From NCBI GenBank assembly GCA_030448185.1, contig JAUJNL010000085.1, forward strand, positions 1-36,651: DNA of 36,651 bases, written 5' to 3'. This stretch comes from Cytophagales bacterium (lineage in GTDB: Bacteria; Bacteroidota; Bacteroidia; Cytophagales; 172606-1). The notes below the pieces were generated by a model. The model was not told the origin of the DNA and made no database searches. It saw only the letters and a list, made by a program, of their open reading frames with translations. The number at the start of each line of letters is the position of its first letter. Position 1 is the stretch's first letter. The position numbers were made by a program, and so were the translations under genes. Positions 9,618 to 18,532 of the stretch are shown one piece after another.

Positions 9618-12542
9618 ATGAAAAAATATTTGCTCATGTTGCTGCTGGCCGGGCTGCTGCCAGGCTTGCTATACGCACAGGATTATCAGGTTACCGGGAG
9701 GGTGATTGATAAAGAAACCCGTCAACCTATTCCCGGTGTGAACGTAGTCATCGCTGGTACGGTGAAAGGAACCGTGACTGACGCGAAAGGCAATTTTGTA
9801 CTCGCCAACATCGCGGACGGGGAATACACACTCAGCATCAGTTACATCGGCTACCGGCAGGTTGCGCGGAAAGTTACTGTACCAGAGAGCAACACGGACC
9901 TGGCCATAAACCTGGAAAACGACGTAGTAGGGCTGGATGCGGTAGTGGTAACGGGTCAGGGCATTGACATAGCCAAACGGCGCCTCTCCACCAATGTCAC
10001 CACTGTAACCCGTGAGCAGATTGAACGTTCGCCGGCCACGCGGCTCGATCAGTTGCTGCAAGCCCAGTTGCCCAACGCCCAGATCCGGATGAATACTTCT
10101 CAGCCCGGCTCCGCCTCCATCATCCGGTCGAGGGGCATTGTGTCGGCGGCCGTTTCGTCTACGCCCGTGATTTACGTGGATGGCGTCCGGATTGATAACC
10201 TGAATACGGCCTCCACGCTGAGTCTGAACACCTCGGGCAACCGCCACAACGGGGACGCTTCCAGCACTATTTCGGATATTCCGCTGGAGAATATCGAACG
10301 AATTGAGTACTTGAGCGGCGGGGCAGCTACCACCCTCTACGGTTCGGATGCCGCTAACGGCGTGATTCAGATTTTCACCAAAAGGGGCGGTTCGGGTACG
10401 GGCAACGTCTCCTTCCAAACCATCCTGGGCGCCGAAACGCCGACTACGGATTTCTACCACTTTGACCGCACCGCCGACCTGCTCTACCAGGATGCTTTCT
10501 ATCAGCAGTACCGCCTGAGCATGGACGGCGGTACGAGCGACTTCGGCTACAGCTTTTCGGGCAGCATGCTGCACACGGACGGTACCCGCATCCATGACCA
10601 GAATTTTAACACCCGCTACGATTTGCGTACTTCGCTAACTGCCCGGGTAGGCAAAATCGGTCGGTACGTGTCCTCATTTGGATTCACCAATAACCGCTTC
10701 GGGCGCGTGCGCAACGGCAATGCCGGGGGCTACACGGGGATGTGGTTTGCGGAAGCGGGTCAGTCGGTCGGCTTTGGATTTAACAATAACCTCGATGCCC
10801 TGGAGGAGGAAGAATATAACCGGATGAAAGAATTTGTCAGCTTGGCTGAAAAACTACAGAATTACCGCATTGGTGTAAACCGCTTCCAGACCTCGCAGGC
10901 CCTCGAACTTACCCCTATACAAAACCTGCGGGTAAGAGGCACCGTCGGCCTTGACTTCCGTAGCAGCAGCGAACAGGGCATCGAAAGCAACCAGTATCTC
11001 ATTCATACCCGCGTGGTACCCGCCGGTACCGAAAATCGCGGCTCCATTGCCCGCTACGAACGCCGCTTCCTCGGCTTGACGATGGAACTGACTGGGCAGC
11101 ATTCCCTGAACGTGGGCAATTTCTCGTTTATTTCCACGTTGGGAACCCAACTCTTCCGCAACCAGGACAACCAGGCTGAGCTTACCGGGAGCGACCTGCG
11201 GGAAGGTTCACAGCGGATCACCGATGCTTCTACCCGGGGCAGCCGCGATTTTCTGCTGACGGTAGTGAACTATGGCGTGTACGGGCAAGAGAACATTGGT
11301 TTCAAAAACCGGTACTTCCTCGAGTTCGGGCTGCGGGCCGATGGTAACTCGGCTTTTGGCGAAAACATTGGCTGGCAGACCTACCCTAAAGTAGGCGCTA
11401 CCTGGGTGCTTAGCGATGAGCCTTTCCTGCAGGGCCTTTCCGAGGTGATTTCTTCGGTCAAATTGCGGGCCAATTACGGGGTAGCCGGCAACTTTCCGCC
11501 CCCTTTTGCCAATGAACGTACAGTGGCTTTCAGTCCGTTCCTAGGTGCGTCCACAGCCCGCTTCGGGCAGTACGGTAACCCGGACCTAAAACCCGAAAAA
11601 ACCTATACCTGGGAGGCGGGTACGGACCTGGGCCTGTTCAATGACCATCTTACGGTAGGCTTCACTTTCTACCACGGCACTACCCGTGACGCCCTGCTCT
11701 ACGTGCCCCTGCCCCCTTCCTACGGCGAAGCGGTGCAGTTGCAGAATGCGGGCAAATACCTTAACCGGGGCATCGAACTGGCTACCAGCCTGACGATTTT
11801 ACGGAATCAGAACTGTACCCTCAGGCTCAATACCGCCATCAATACGCTGTATAACCGGGTGCTGAGTACGGGTGGGACGCCACCTTTCGCCATAAATGGT
11901 TTTTCGGCCCGTACCGTACAGTCCATTGTAGCGGAAGGCCAGGAGATGGGCGTCATCCGGGGATCGGCGGCCACGTTCGGCGAAGACGGCTCCATTGTGG
12001 CGGTAGACCCGGTGGCGATTATTGCCCATCCGCTGCCTAATTTATTCGGAAACATCGGCCTGAATTTCTCCTTCCGCAACCGCCTCAATTTCTTTGCGAC
12101 GGCTGATTACCAGACGGGAGCCGAGAACCACAGCTTCGACCGGCAGTTCCGCTTTCAGTACGGCCTCCCTGATCCGGATGTACCGGCTAAAGCCATTGCG
12201 GATGCCGGAGGGCGGCAGTCAGCTATCTGGCTGGATGTAACGAATTTATTTGTGGAAAAAACGGATTATCTCAAAGTGCGGCTGATTGGCCTGGACTATT
12301 CCCTACCCAAAAAATGGTTTGGTAGGTTTGTAAAAGACGTGCAGGTGGGTTTGAGCGCCACAAATCCGTTCAACTTCGTGACTTCCTCTTTTGACCCGGA
12401 AGTAGACCACTCCGGAGCCCGCGACCCGGACCCTAATAGCCTCACGGGAACCGCCCAGAACGGAGCTTCCGTGGGGGGCTTCAACTATTCTACTTCTTCT
12501 CCAAACCGCCAGTTCCTGGGTAATATCCGAATTCGATTGTAA
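9618..12542 (+). CDS. SusC/RagA family TonB-dependent outer-membrane receptor
   Basis: Outer-membrane beta-barrel importer of oligosaccharides or peptides, powered by TonB. The ATG at 9618 is preferred over an in-frame ATG 90 nt upstream because it starts a clean signal peptide (MKKYLLMLLLAGLLPGLLYA). Next comes a CarboxypepD_reg domain (VTGRVIDKETRQPIPGVNVV, residues about 24-105), then the plug, from VVVTGQG at about 112 to GSDAANGVIQIFTKRG at about 240. A long barrel ends in NIRIRL. The 974 residues are usual for the family. The susD partner starts 21 bp downstream, so the two form one operon. No sigma/anti-sigma pair, glycoside hydrolase or peptidase accompanies it, so the substrate is unknown. 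The gene is intact and more GC-rich than the right end of the window. Confidence 0.95.
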   Translation: MKKYLLMLLLAGLLPGLLYAQDYQVTGRVIDKETRQPIPGVNVVIAGTVKGTVTDAKGNFVLANIADGEYTLSISYIGYRQVARKVTVPESNTDLAINLENDVVGLDAVVVTGQGIDIAKRRLSTNVTTVTREQIERSPATRLDQLLQAQLPNAQIRMNTSQPGSASIIRSRGIVSAAVSSTPVIYVDGVRIDNLNTASTLSLNTSGNRHNGDASSTISDIPLENIERIEYLSGGAATTLYGSDAANGVIQIFTKRGGSGTGNVSFQTILGAETPTTDFYHFDRTADLLYQDAFYQQYRLSMDGGTSDFGYSFSGSMLHTDGTRIHDQNFNTRYDLRTSLTARVGKIGRYVSSFGFTNNRFGRVRNGNAGGYTGMWFAEAGQSVGFGFNNNLDALEEEEYNRMKEFVSLAEKLQNYRIGVNRFQTSQALELTPIQNLRVRGTVGLDFRSSSEQGIESNQYLIHTRVVPAGTENRGSIARYERRFLGLTMELTGQHSLNVGNFSFISTLGTQLFRNQDNQAELTGSDLREGSQRITDASTRGSRDFLLTVVNYGVYGQENIGFKNRYFLEFGLRADGNSAFGENIGWQTYPKVGATWVLSDEPFLQGLSEVISSVKLRANYGVAGNFPPPFANERTVAFSPFLGASTARFGQYGNPDLKPEKTYTWEAGTDLGLFNDHLTVGFTFYHGTTRDALLYVPLPPSYGEAVQLQNAGKYLNRGIELATSLTILRNQNCTLRLNTAINTLYNRVLSTGGTPPFAINGFSARTVQSIVAEGQEMGVIRGSAATFGEDGSIVAVDPVAIIAHPLPNLFGNIGLNFSFRNRLNFFATADYQTGAENHSFDRQFRFQYGLPDPDVPAKAIADAGGRQSAIWLDVTNLFVEKTDYLKVRLIGLDYSLPKKWFGRFVKDVQVGLSATNPFNFVTSSFDPEVDHSGARDPDPNSLTGTAQNGASVGGFNYSTSSPNRQFLGNIRIRL

Positions 12543-12563
12543 GCCCTCTAAAAGCCTATTCCT

Positions 12564-14000
12564 ATGAAAAAGATATTCCTGATTATATGCCTGCTAGCCG
12601 GGCTGAATGCCTGCCAGTTGCTTAACCCCACGGAAGTAGAAAACCCGAACGTAACCGAAGAAACGTTCCTGAATTCCTACGGGGCGATGAACGCCTGGAC
12701 CCGCGGCACCGAAAGGCAATTTGCCACCACCCTGAACGCCATCGTAGAATTTACCGAACTCGTATCGGACAACTATTACAACAACCGCACCCTGAGCAGT
12801 AAAGTATTTGACATCCCGCAGATTCTCTATACTGATCCGGATGTAAACACCATTCAATCCCGCATCCACACCTTACGGGCACAAGCTGAGTACGGTTTGA
12901 CCACCGTGGCCCAAAGAGACGCCGGTACCACCGATATCCAAAGGGCTGAGTTGCATTTCTACAAAGCCATGGCGCATATTTTCGCCGGCGAATTATTCGT
13001 GGCCCTGCCTGCCGAACGCACCAGACGGCCGCTATCGCCCGAAGAACACTTTACCGCCGCCATTGCGGAGTTGCAGCAAGCCATTGCACTGAACGGCAGT
13101 GCCGCTAATACCAACAGTACGGGCTACCGTTTGGCCATTGCCCGAGCGTACTACCGGCTCGGCAACCAGGCCGAATCGGAGAACTTTTCCCGTCAGGTAC
13201 TCTCTGCTGCTCCCTCGTACACCCGTACAATACGGTACGATGCCTTGAATGGGCTGCGGAACGAATTTCAATTCTATATCTTCGACAGTGGCAGCGATGA
13301 GTTCCAACCCCTGCCGCGGCTTGACTTCCTCGACCCTAAATACTTTGGTACCAGTGCTACAGACACCAAGCCGATTACGTTTTTTAAAGCGGAGGAAGCT
13401 CATCTAATTATAGCCGAACGGCAGCTGGCAGACGGGCAAGTAGAACAAGCCCGGCAGACGCTGAAAAACCTGCTGACGTTAGTGGGCAGCCGGACCAGAG
13501 CTACCTTCAGTGATGCCGGGGAGGATAAAGGAAAAGTAGGGGGCAATGTGCGCTTATATCCCGACAGCGCCGTGTACCGCGTGGCCGCCAGCCCAAATGA
13601 ATCCCTGAAGACGGGCCTAGTACTGAACCGAAAAAATGGCCCGGTGACGGTACCCACCCTTTCGGGCACTTCTGTAACAACAGAAGTAATTGATGCTGCA
13701 ACTGCGGAAGATGCCCTGCTGGAACTACTTTACTTAATGCGCCAGGAGATCTTTCTGGCGGAGGGCCGAAGAATAACGGACCTGGGCATCAAATTCCCCG
13801 TATCCCTCATCGAGCAGAGTGGCAATGGTAACATTGAGCAGGAAGTTACCCAAGCCCAAATCCCCTCTTTTATTCCGCTTGGTTCGGGAATGGATGATTT
13901 CATGCTGGACCGTACCAACCGGACGACCGTAATCCGGTATAATATGAACAAAGTATTAGTACAGCATAAGACTTCTCCTTTCGTACTGCCCTTTTATTAG
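12564..14000 (+). CDS. SusD/RagB family surface lipoprotein
   Basis: Substrate-binding lid of the SusCD importer, tethered to the outer leaflet. 478 residues. The N-terminus MKKIFLIICLLAGLNAC carries a lipobox (LNAC) with the lipidated Cys at residue 17. TPR-like helices follow, for example SPEEHFTAAIAELQQAIALN and YRLAIARAYYRLGNQAES. Near the C-terminus AEEAHLIIAERQLADGQVEQ and LLYLMRQEIFLAEGRRITDL match the conserved SusD region where helices pack and where an acidic/aromatic motif is typical. It lies 21 bp after susC, so they are translationally close and probably cotranscribed. The length is slightly short but within the family range. The ligand is unknown. Confidence 0.93.
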   Translation: MKKIFLIICLLAGLNACQLLNPTEVENPNVTEETFLNSYGAMNAWTRGTERQFATTLNAIVEFTELVSDNYYNNRTLSSKVFDIPQILYTDPDVNTIQSRIHTLRAQAEYGLTTVAQRDAGTTDIQRAELHFYKAMAHIFAGELFVALPAERTRRPLSPEEHFTAAIAELQQAIALNGSAANTNSTGYRLAIARAYYRLGNQAESENFSRQVLSAAPSYTRTIRYDALNGLRNEFQFYIFDSGSDEFQPLPRLDFLDPKYFGTSATDTKPITFFKAEEAHLIIAERQLADGQVEQARQTLKNLLTLVGSRTRATFSDAGEDKGKVGGNVRLYPDSAVYRVAASPNESLKTGLVLNRKNGPVTVPTLSGTSVTTEVIDAATAEDALLELLYLMRQEIFLAEGRRITDLGIKFPVSLIEQSGNGNIEQEVTQAQIPSFIPLGSGMDDFMLDRTNRTTVIRYNMNKVLVQHKTSPFVLPFY

Positions 14001-14054
14001 GCTCATCCAGTCATACTATTACTTGCCAAATATAGTAATAAGAAATGTTCCAGG

Positions 14055-14085
14055 TGTGAGACCAGTACAAGAGGGTAGGGGAGAG
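14055..14085 (+). repeat. Dispersed repeat R, copy C (left part only)
   Basis: GTGAGACCAGTACAAGAG followed by GGTAGGGGAG matches the left end of copies B and D (GTGAGACTTTACCAGAG then CGTAGGGGAG). The T-rich block and the TAAAAGCG block are missing. It lies just past the end of susD. Confidence 0.5.
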
Positions 14086-14212
14086 TAGGATGAATGTACA
14101 CCGGAAGGGAGGATGAGACATAGGTGGCAATAAAGCAGTTGCCAGCCAGGAGTTTCAAGTAGCCCCTCAGCAGGCAGGCACTAAGGCTGCTCAGGCACGG
14201 CCGCTTGCCTGA

Positions 14213-15292
14213 CTAGGCGGAAGCCAGGGGTTTTCCCATGCTTTTCAGGTGCATCAGGTGAGAGTATAGTGCCTGATGCATGGAAGGGTATTCCAAATAA
14301 GGCACTCCAAACTCCAGACAGGTCTGTTTCACCAGCAGACTGATCCTGGGATAGTGAACGTGACTTATTTTAGGAAACAAATGGTGCTCTACCTGAAAAT
14401 TCAAGCCTCCTAAAAGCCAGGAAAGGACCCGGTTACCAGTGGCAAAATTGGCCGTGGTTCTTACCTGATGAATGGCCCATTCCTGCTCAATCCGATCCGG
14501 ATGCAGCTGGGCCTGGGGAAATTGCGTTCCTTCTACCACGTGGGCGAGCTGAAAAATGGTGCTGATGGTCAAGCCACATACGAGCGTAACCAACAGAAAA
14601 CCAATAATACCTGCTTTGAATCCAACCTGATAAACCGGTAATACCAGGTAAAGGGTAACATACACCAGTTTAGTTAGCTAGAAGATCAGGTGCTGTCTGA
14701 GCGCCAGCCGGTGGGCTTCAGCCCCCGGGGCAATGGGGCCGGAATACCTTTTGAAATCATTATAGAATACCCAGGCAATATAAGAGACGCTGTAAAGCAG
14801 GGGGGCGTAGATAGGTTGAAAACGGTGCATCCGGTGATGAGGCTGATCCGGATGGAGCCGCATAAAGGGTTTCACGTCCAGATCCGTATCCATACTTTCC
14901 AGATTGGTATAGGTATGGTGATTGATATTGTGTTTGATTTTCCAGAAGTAGGCGCTACCACCCAGCAGGTTCAGCGAATAAGCGGCCAGGTGGTTGAGCC
15001 AGCTATAGCCCGAAAAGCTTTGATGCCCGCCTTCGTGCATAATAGAAAAGCCGATACAAGCCAGATTCAGGCCCAGACCCATACACAGCAAAGCAGCCAT
15101 AAACAAGGGCGGCGTAAAGAAAACCAGCACCACATAGCTAAAGATTGCGGAAGCCATCAGCAAGGCTGCTTTCAGCAGCAGGGTAGAGTTGCCGGTCCGG
15201 TTCACCTGAGCTTGCGAAAAGTAGGTGTCTACTTTCTCTTTCAACGCTTTAAAAAAGGGGCTTGACTGATTGTTAAAGGTGATTTTAGGCAT
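14213..15292 (-). pseudogene. Linoleoyl-CoA/fatty acid desaturase with one in-frame amber codon
   Basis: Membrane desaturase of the di-iron type that would introduce a double bond in acyl chains. The three histidine boxes are all present: HEGGH (about residue 87), HNINHH (about residue 122) and QVEHH near the end (NFQVEHHLFPKISHVHYP). Hydrophobic spans are visible, for example ALLMASAIFSYVVLVFF and GIIGFLLVTLVCGL. The frame is unbroken from 15292 to 14213 except for a TAG at 14678-14680, between RLALRQHLIF and LTKLVYVTLYLVLPV. In relatives a Trp is expected there, so TGG to TAG is the simplest change. Without suppression only about 204 residues are made, lacking the third box. Either a recent nonsense mutation or a base-call error could explain it. 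Confidence 0.8.
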
Positions 15293-15485
15293 TCTTAATC
15301 CTGCGCATGGATGGCAGTGTAATTCTATTGAATAGATCCATTTTTTCCAAATCCGGCTTATGTTTCACTTCACCCGTTCAGGTATGGGCTTGCTCTTTAC
15401 CCCTTTTATCCGTAGTGCGGTTCCGGGCAAGGCGGCACTGAATGGAGTATTTTTCTGGCCAGGACTTACCACTCATACGGATACT

Positions 15486-15689
15486 TTATCCCTCAAATCC
15501 ATATTTCTGCATGACCGGCAATAGCCTGGCTACTTTGGGCCCGGAAAAAGGAGCTTTCCCACCCGCCATTTGTTTAAGAACCGTAACCGAAATCCCGCAC
15601 TCCTGCGCGAATTTTCTTTTGGAAGGCTTGTTTAGTCCTTCCTCCTCGGGTAAGGCATCAAAAAACATTCGAAATTCAATTACTGTCAT
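15486..15689 (-). CDS. Small helix-turn-helix-like protein
   Basis: 67 residues, intact. KRKFAQECGISVTVLKQMAG has the spacing of a helix-turn-helix, with a turn at the CGIS segment. It is followed by a basic, glycine-containing segment (GGKAPFSGPKVARLLPVMQK). Small proteins of this kind in Bacteroidota often read as DNA-binding regulators. No partner gene is adjacent; the desaturase ends of both neighbours point elsewhere. The family assignment is tentative. Confidence 0.45.
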   Translation of the reverse strand: MTVIEFRMFFDALPEEEGLNKPSKRKFAQECGISVTVLKQMAGGKAPFSGPKVARLLPVMQKYGFEG

Positions 15690-16045
15690 CGGTAAAAAGC
15701 ATTAAACGTAGTAAATGTTGGAGGGATTAGGGCTAGCTTAGTTGCCATTGCGCGTTACTGTCCCTGCTGGCCTTCTGTCTTTTTTCCTCTGCCCGGTCGT
15801 GGTTAAAAGGGGGAGTTACTTTCTGCTGTTTTATAGGACATACCTTTCCAACTGGTACGAATTCGGTCTATAGATGGTTTAGAAGGAAAAGGTAAGCCAA
15901 ACGTAAAAGAACTCAGGAAAGGAGCTTTTCACTTAAAAAACTACCACTATATCGTAAGCTACCTTTGCGTCATTGAATAACCTGGCTGGAATTCCAGGAA
16001 CAGAATAGAAGTTTACCTATAAACCACCCTCTTACTAATACCACT
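15690..16045. other. Intergenic stretch, no gene seen
   Basis: About 350 bp with no coding region, RNA or repeat that I can recognise. It may hold the promoters of the two flanking small genes, but no convincing -33/-7 pair is visible. Confidence 0.45.
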
Positions 16046-16270
16046 ATGCAGGAATGGCAAAAATACACGGGTGAATACAGCCAGCAATTCTATGACCTGA
16101 AGCTGAAAAGCGGCACCATCATCTATCATTGCTGGCCTTTTGGCGGCAATTTCACGCCGGTTGACGGGACGGGGGATGTGTATATTGATGGGGGCAGAGT
16201 GGATTTCTTTCGGGTATGTCAATTCCAATGGGAAGAGTATCGAAGGGGACAGGAGACCAAAGAAGAGTAA
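16046..16270 (+). CDS. Small hypothetical protein
   Basis: 74 residues, intact: MQEWQKYTGEYSQQFYDLKL, then KSGTIIYHCWPFGGNFTPVD and a C-terminal EYRRGQETKEE. It has a single Cys and is rich in aromatic residues. No signal peptide or membrane span is visible. I do not recognise a family. The alternation DLKLKSGTIIYHCWP...GDVYIDGGRVDFFRV suggests a small beta fold, like uncharacterised single-domain proteins common in Cytophagales. It stands alone. Confidence 0.5.
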   Translation: MQEWQKYTGEYSQQFYDLKLKSGTIIYHCWPFGGNFTPVDGTGDVYIDGGRVDFFRVCQFQWEEYRRGQETKEE

Positions 16271-16397
16271 ACCCAAGTGCTTCCCCTTTTAAAGGGCCTA
16301 CTTCCAAAAGCAAGACCTCATCCAATCAGCTTACCCCTTGCTTAAGGAGACCGTTTATCCAATCAACCTTCGGTAGACGATAAATAAAGAGAGGACA

Positions 16398-16423
16398 TAA
16401 AAAAGCCTCCTTTTAAGGAGGCT
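16398..16423 (-). terminator. Rho-independent terminator of the cold-shock gene
   Basis: On the minus strand a perfect stem, AGCCTCCTT paired with AAGGAGGCT (16423-16404), is followed by TTTTTT. It lies about 70 bp beyond the stop codon of the cold-shock gene and points the same way. Confidence 0.85.
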
Positions 16424-16491
16424 GTCAGCCTATTATATAAACATAGATGACTATACGAGCAAGCAGGCTATACTAAACCGGGCAGACTATG

Positions 16492-16683
16492 TTAAGCCAG
16501 AGCTACCTTGATGGCATTAGGACCTTTTCGGCCTTGTTCTACTTCAAAGGTGACTTTGTCATTTTCTCTAATCTCATCCACCAGACCGGACACGTGGACA
16601 AAAATGTCTTGCCTGGATTCATCGGGACTAATGAAACCGAAGCCTTTGGTTTCATTGAAAAACTTTACTGTTCCTAATTGCAT
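16492..16683 (-). CDS. Cold-shock domain protein (CspA family)
   Basis: 63 residues, intact. One OB-fold cold-shock domain fills the protein. RNP1 is KGFGFI and RNP2 is DIFVHVS, both expected to bind single-stranded RNA. The start is taken at 16683 (MQLGTVKFFNETKGFGFISP), the standard N-terminus, although an in-frame codon 57 nt upstream exists. The role is as an RNA chaperone during cold or growth transitions. The upstream region to about 16740 is T/A-rich, as is usual for the long leaders of csp genes, though no cold-box can be claimed. A clear terminator follows. Confidence 0.92.
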   Translation of the reverse strand: MQLGTVKFFNETKGFGFISPDESRQDIFVHVSGLVDEIRENDKVTFEVEQGRKGPNAIKVALA

Positions 16684-17032
16684 TATTGTTTTTTTTAGTA
16701 AGTATACTAGCCTAACACTACAGTAGAATAATCGTTCCATTGATGTTGCTAAAGCAAATCTTTCTGCTCCCTGGATGGGAAAGTTATCGGACCGCCTTTC
16801 TTACTTAAAAGCGAATCGGAAAAGAGGTGAGTATGGCCTGGCTCTTTTCCAGCTATCCTTAGCCTTTAACAGGCTAACGGGTTCTCTCCACTCACTCTAC
16901 CAGCGGCAGATTTATCATAGCTGACTGTTTAGCCCTATCCCCTTGCAAGCTGGCTTTCTATAGGGACTGCCGTCTCTAACCTCCTTTTTGCAGACTCTGG
17001 AAAGGTTTCTATCTTGCTGCTAAAGAAGTAAT

Positions 17033-17404
17033 ATGGACGAACTATCGGAAAGTGCGGCCTTCATCCTGCAGCACTATCAAGGAAGGTGGCTTTATACAGG
17101 AGGCATTCACTGGTTTTACCAGGGGCAGCATAGATTTGAATTTGATGAACTCGATTTAGTTATTGAGGAAGGCAAGGTAAGTTATATTCAGAAATTAAGG
17201 GGAACCGCAGTCAAACACCATTCCTTTCTACGGGAGGCTATCACTTCCAAACAATATGTATTCTTCTCCTTAAGTGAAACTAATGGAGGGAATCTGTTTT
17301 TTATCCGGTATGCCACTGAAACCGGCATGACTTGTGGAGAATGCGGATCAGAAAAGGACATGCCGCAAAGTATTCTTTGGCAGGTAAAGGTTACCCGGCA
17401 ATAA
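17033..17404 (+). CDS. Hypothetical protein, 123 residues
   Basis: Intact and beginning MDELSESAAFILQHYQGRWL. I do not recognise a family. It is likely a soluble beta-rich protein: the strand-like segments GGIHWFYQGQHRFEFDELDL, KVSYIQKLRGTAVKHHSFLR and QYVFFSLSETNGGNLFFIRY alternate hydrophobic residues. There are two Cys in TCGECGSE, a CxxC pair that could bind metal or form a disulphide. It has no signal peptide. It stands alone between the cold-shock gene and a MITE. Confidence 0.5.
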   Translation: MDELSESAAFILQHYQGRWLYTGGIHWFYQGQHRFEFDELDLVIEEGKVSYIQKLRGTAVKHHSFLREAITSKQYVFFSLSETNGGNLFFIRYATETGMTCGECGSEKDMPQSILWQVKVTRQ

Positions 17405-17515
17405 AGGCTCTCAACCCTCACTTGATAGAATCAATAAGTAAATAGAATCAATAAGTAAAATGCTCAGCAGGCACGCCGCTAAATATCTCCTAGACCCGTT
17501 CCGTCCTGCCCTTAG

Positions 17516-17686
17516 CTCGACTTTCGCATTTTCTCATAATACAATGTGCGAAACCGTTGAAATAGGGCTAACCCTGAGAATCATTTTTAAATGTCGGGTT
17601 GAAAGTGCGATGTTCAAAAATTGAAAACACCTTAATTTCCGCTGCAAACGCAGGTTTTTCTGATTTTCGGAAATGCTAAAGTCGAG
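17516..17686. mobile_element. MITE-B copy 1, 171 bp, with target duplication
   Basis: Left end CTCGACTTTCGCATTTTC, right end AAATGCTAAAGTCGAG, flanked by direct CTTAG at 17511-17515 and 17687-17691. There is no coding capacity. It is homologous along its length, in reverse orientation, to the element at 18591-18757; shared internal blocks include TTGAAATAGGG, GATGTTCAAAA and TTTTTCTGATTTTC. The target duplication could also be read as the 3-bp core TTA with longer ends. The parental transposase is not in the window. Confidence 0.8.
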
Positions 17687-17847
17687 CTTAGGGTTTCTCT
17701 TAAAACAATTTGGGCACGCCGGCAGTGAAGTACTATCCCTGTAGGAGGAATGTAGTACTGGTAAGGGATGTTGTACTGGTAAGAAAGAGCGGTAAAGCCC
17801 TGCTGAAAGAAAGACCTTGCTAAAAGCAGGCAAAGTACCAGAAACTA

Positions 17848-18333
17848 TTACCGGAGGCGTAACGCTAAAAGGGAAGCATAAGCATCGGACCGGCTAATAT
17901 CGGGAATAATCGTTAAGGCTAACCCCTTCACGGCGGGAAGTTCCACCTGGTATTCTTCTACCTCACGGGTAGTGCCTGCCGGAGAGAAAGTATACTGCTG
18001 GCGGACAATCTCTTTATAAGGCTTTCCATCTTGACCAAGCCAGCTCAACACGAACTCCTGGGTACGAGCCTGCTTAAGCTCCTCGAAAACCAGCTGAATA
18101 CAGCTTACGGATAAAGGCTTTTCAAAGTGCAGTCGAATTGTTTGAGGGCCGGCTGTTTGAGCCCGCCATCCTGGACCTGCTCGAAGCGTAAGGGCTCCTT
18201 CAATGGGAAAAGCTTCCTGCTCGGAAGTAAGCTCCACCTGGGTTATGGCTTCTAAGTCTAACCAATTCTCCCCAGTAGCTATCTCTTTTTGAGCGGGTTG
18301 GGCAATAAGTTGTTTGCGCATAAAATTATCCAT
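17848..18333 (-). CDS. Discoidin/F5-8C-like carbohydrate-binding protein
   Basis: 161 residues, intact, no signal peptide. After a linker (NWLDLEAITQVELTSEQEAF) comes a jelly-roll-like domain: WRAQTAGPQTIRLHFEKPLS, IQLVFEELKQARTQEFVLSW, and a C-terminal LALTIIPDISRSDAYASLLA. This order (WRA, QTIRL.F, RIRLVF, EFVL.W, REIVRQQ.FSP.GTT, LTIIPDIS) is one I associate with small F5/8C-like proteins found across Spirosoma and Dyadobacter. The ligand is unknown. The cytoplasmic location is unusual for a glycan-binding fold. It stands alone; upstream lies repeat R copy D. Confidence 0.65.
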   Translation of the reverse strand: MDNFMRKQLIAQPAQKEIATGENWLDLEAITQVELTSEQEAFPIEGALTLRAGPGWRAQTAGPQTIRLHFEKPLSVSCIQLVFEELKQARTQEFVLSWLGQDGKPYKEIVRQQYTFSPAGTTREVEEYQVELPAVKGLALTIIPDISRSDAYASLLALRLR

Positions 18334-18532
18334 GAATGCCTGTACTGTGCTGCTGGTTGCCCCTAGCCTTTCCCCTAAAGGCTCCTATTGCTTTGTATAT
18401 TGCGTAAAAGAGATCCTTCCTGAGCAGAATCCTGCTCAAAGCGTGCCTTCGCCCTGGCGTTAACGGAATCAGGGGCAGGGGAGGTTTCCTGCCAATTCAT
18501 ATATGAAAAATTGTAAATAAAAAGGTTACTAG

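Noticed and set aside
9669..10595. Long minus-strand open frame of about 308 codons inside susC
   Set aside because: It is antisense to an intact SusC and rich in residues typical of reverse-frame GC-rich coding (many A, G, R, V). No family is recognisable.
1025..14680. Idea that TAG is recoded as an amino acid (kinase and desaturase amber codons)
   Set aside because: TAG is the normal stop of intact genes here, for example the phosphoesterase at 7875 and susD at 14000.
14690..15265. 191-codon plus-strand open frame over the desaturase
   Set aside because: It is antisense to the desaturase, whose histidine boxes are conserved.
17424..17460. Tandem copies of ATAGAATCAATAAGTAA considered as a CRISPR or iteron array
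   Set aside because: Only two copies with no spacers; it is a simple short duplication after a small gene.
17881..17915. AGCATCGGACC in the discoidin-like gene as a palindrome copy
   Set aside because: It lies in conserved coding sequence (IIPDISRSDAYASL) with no extra length and no second arm.
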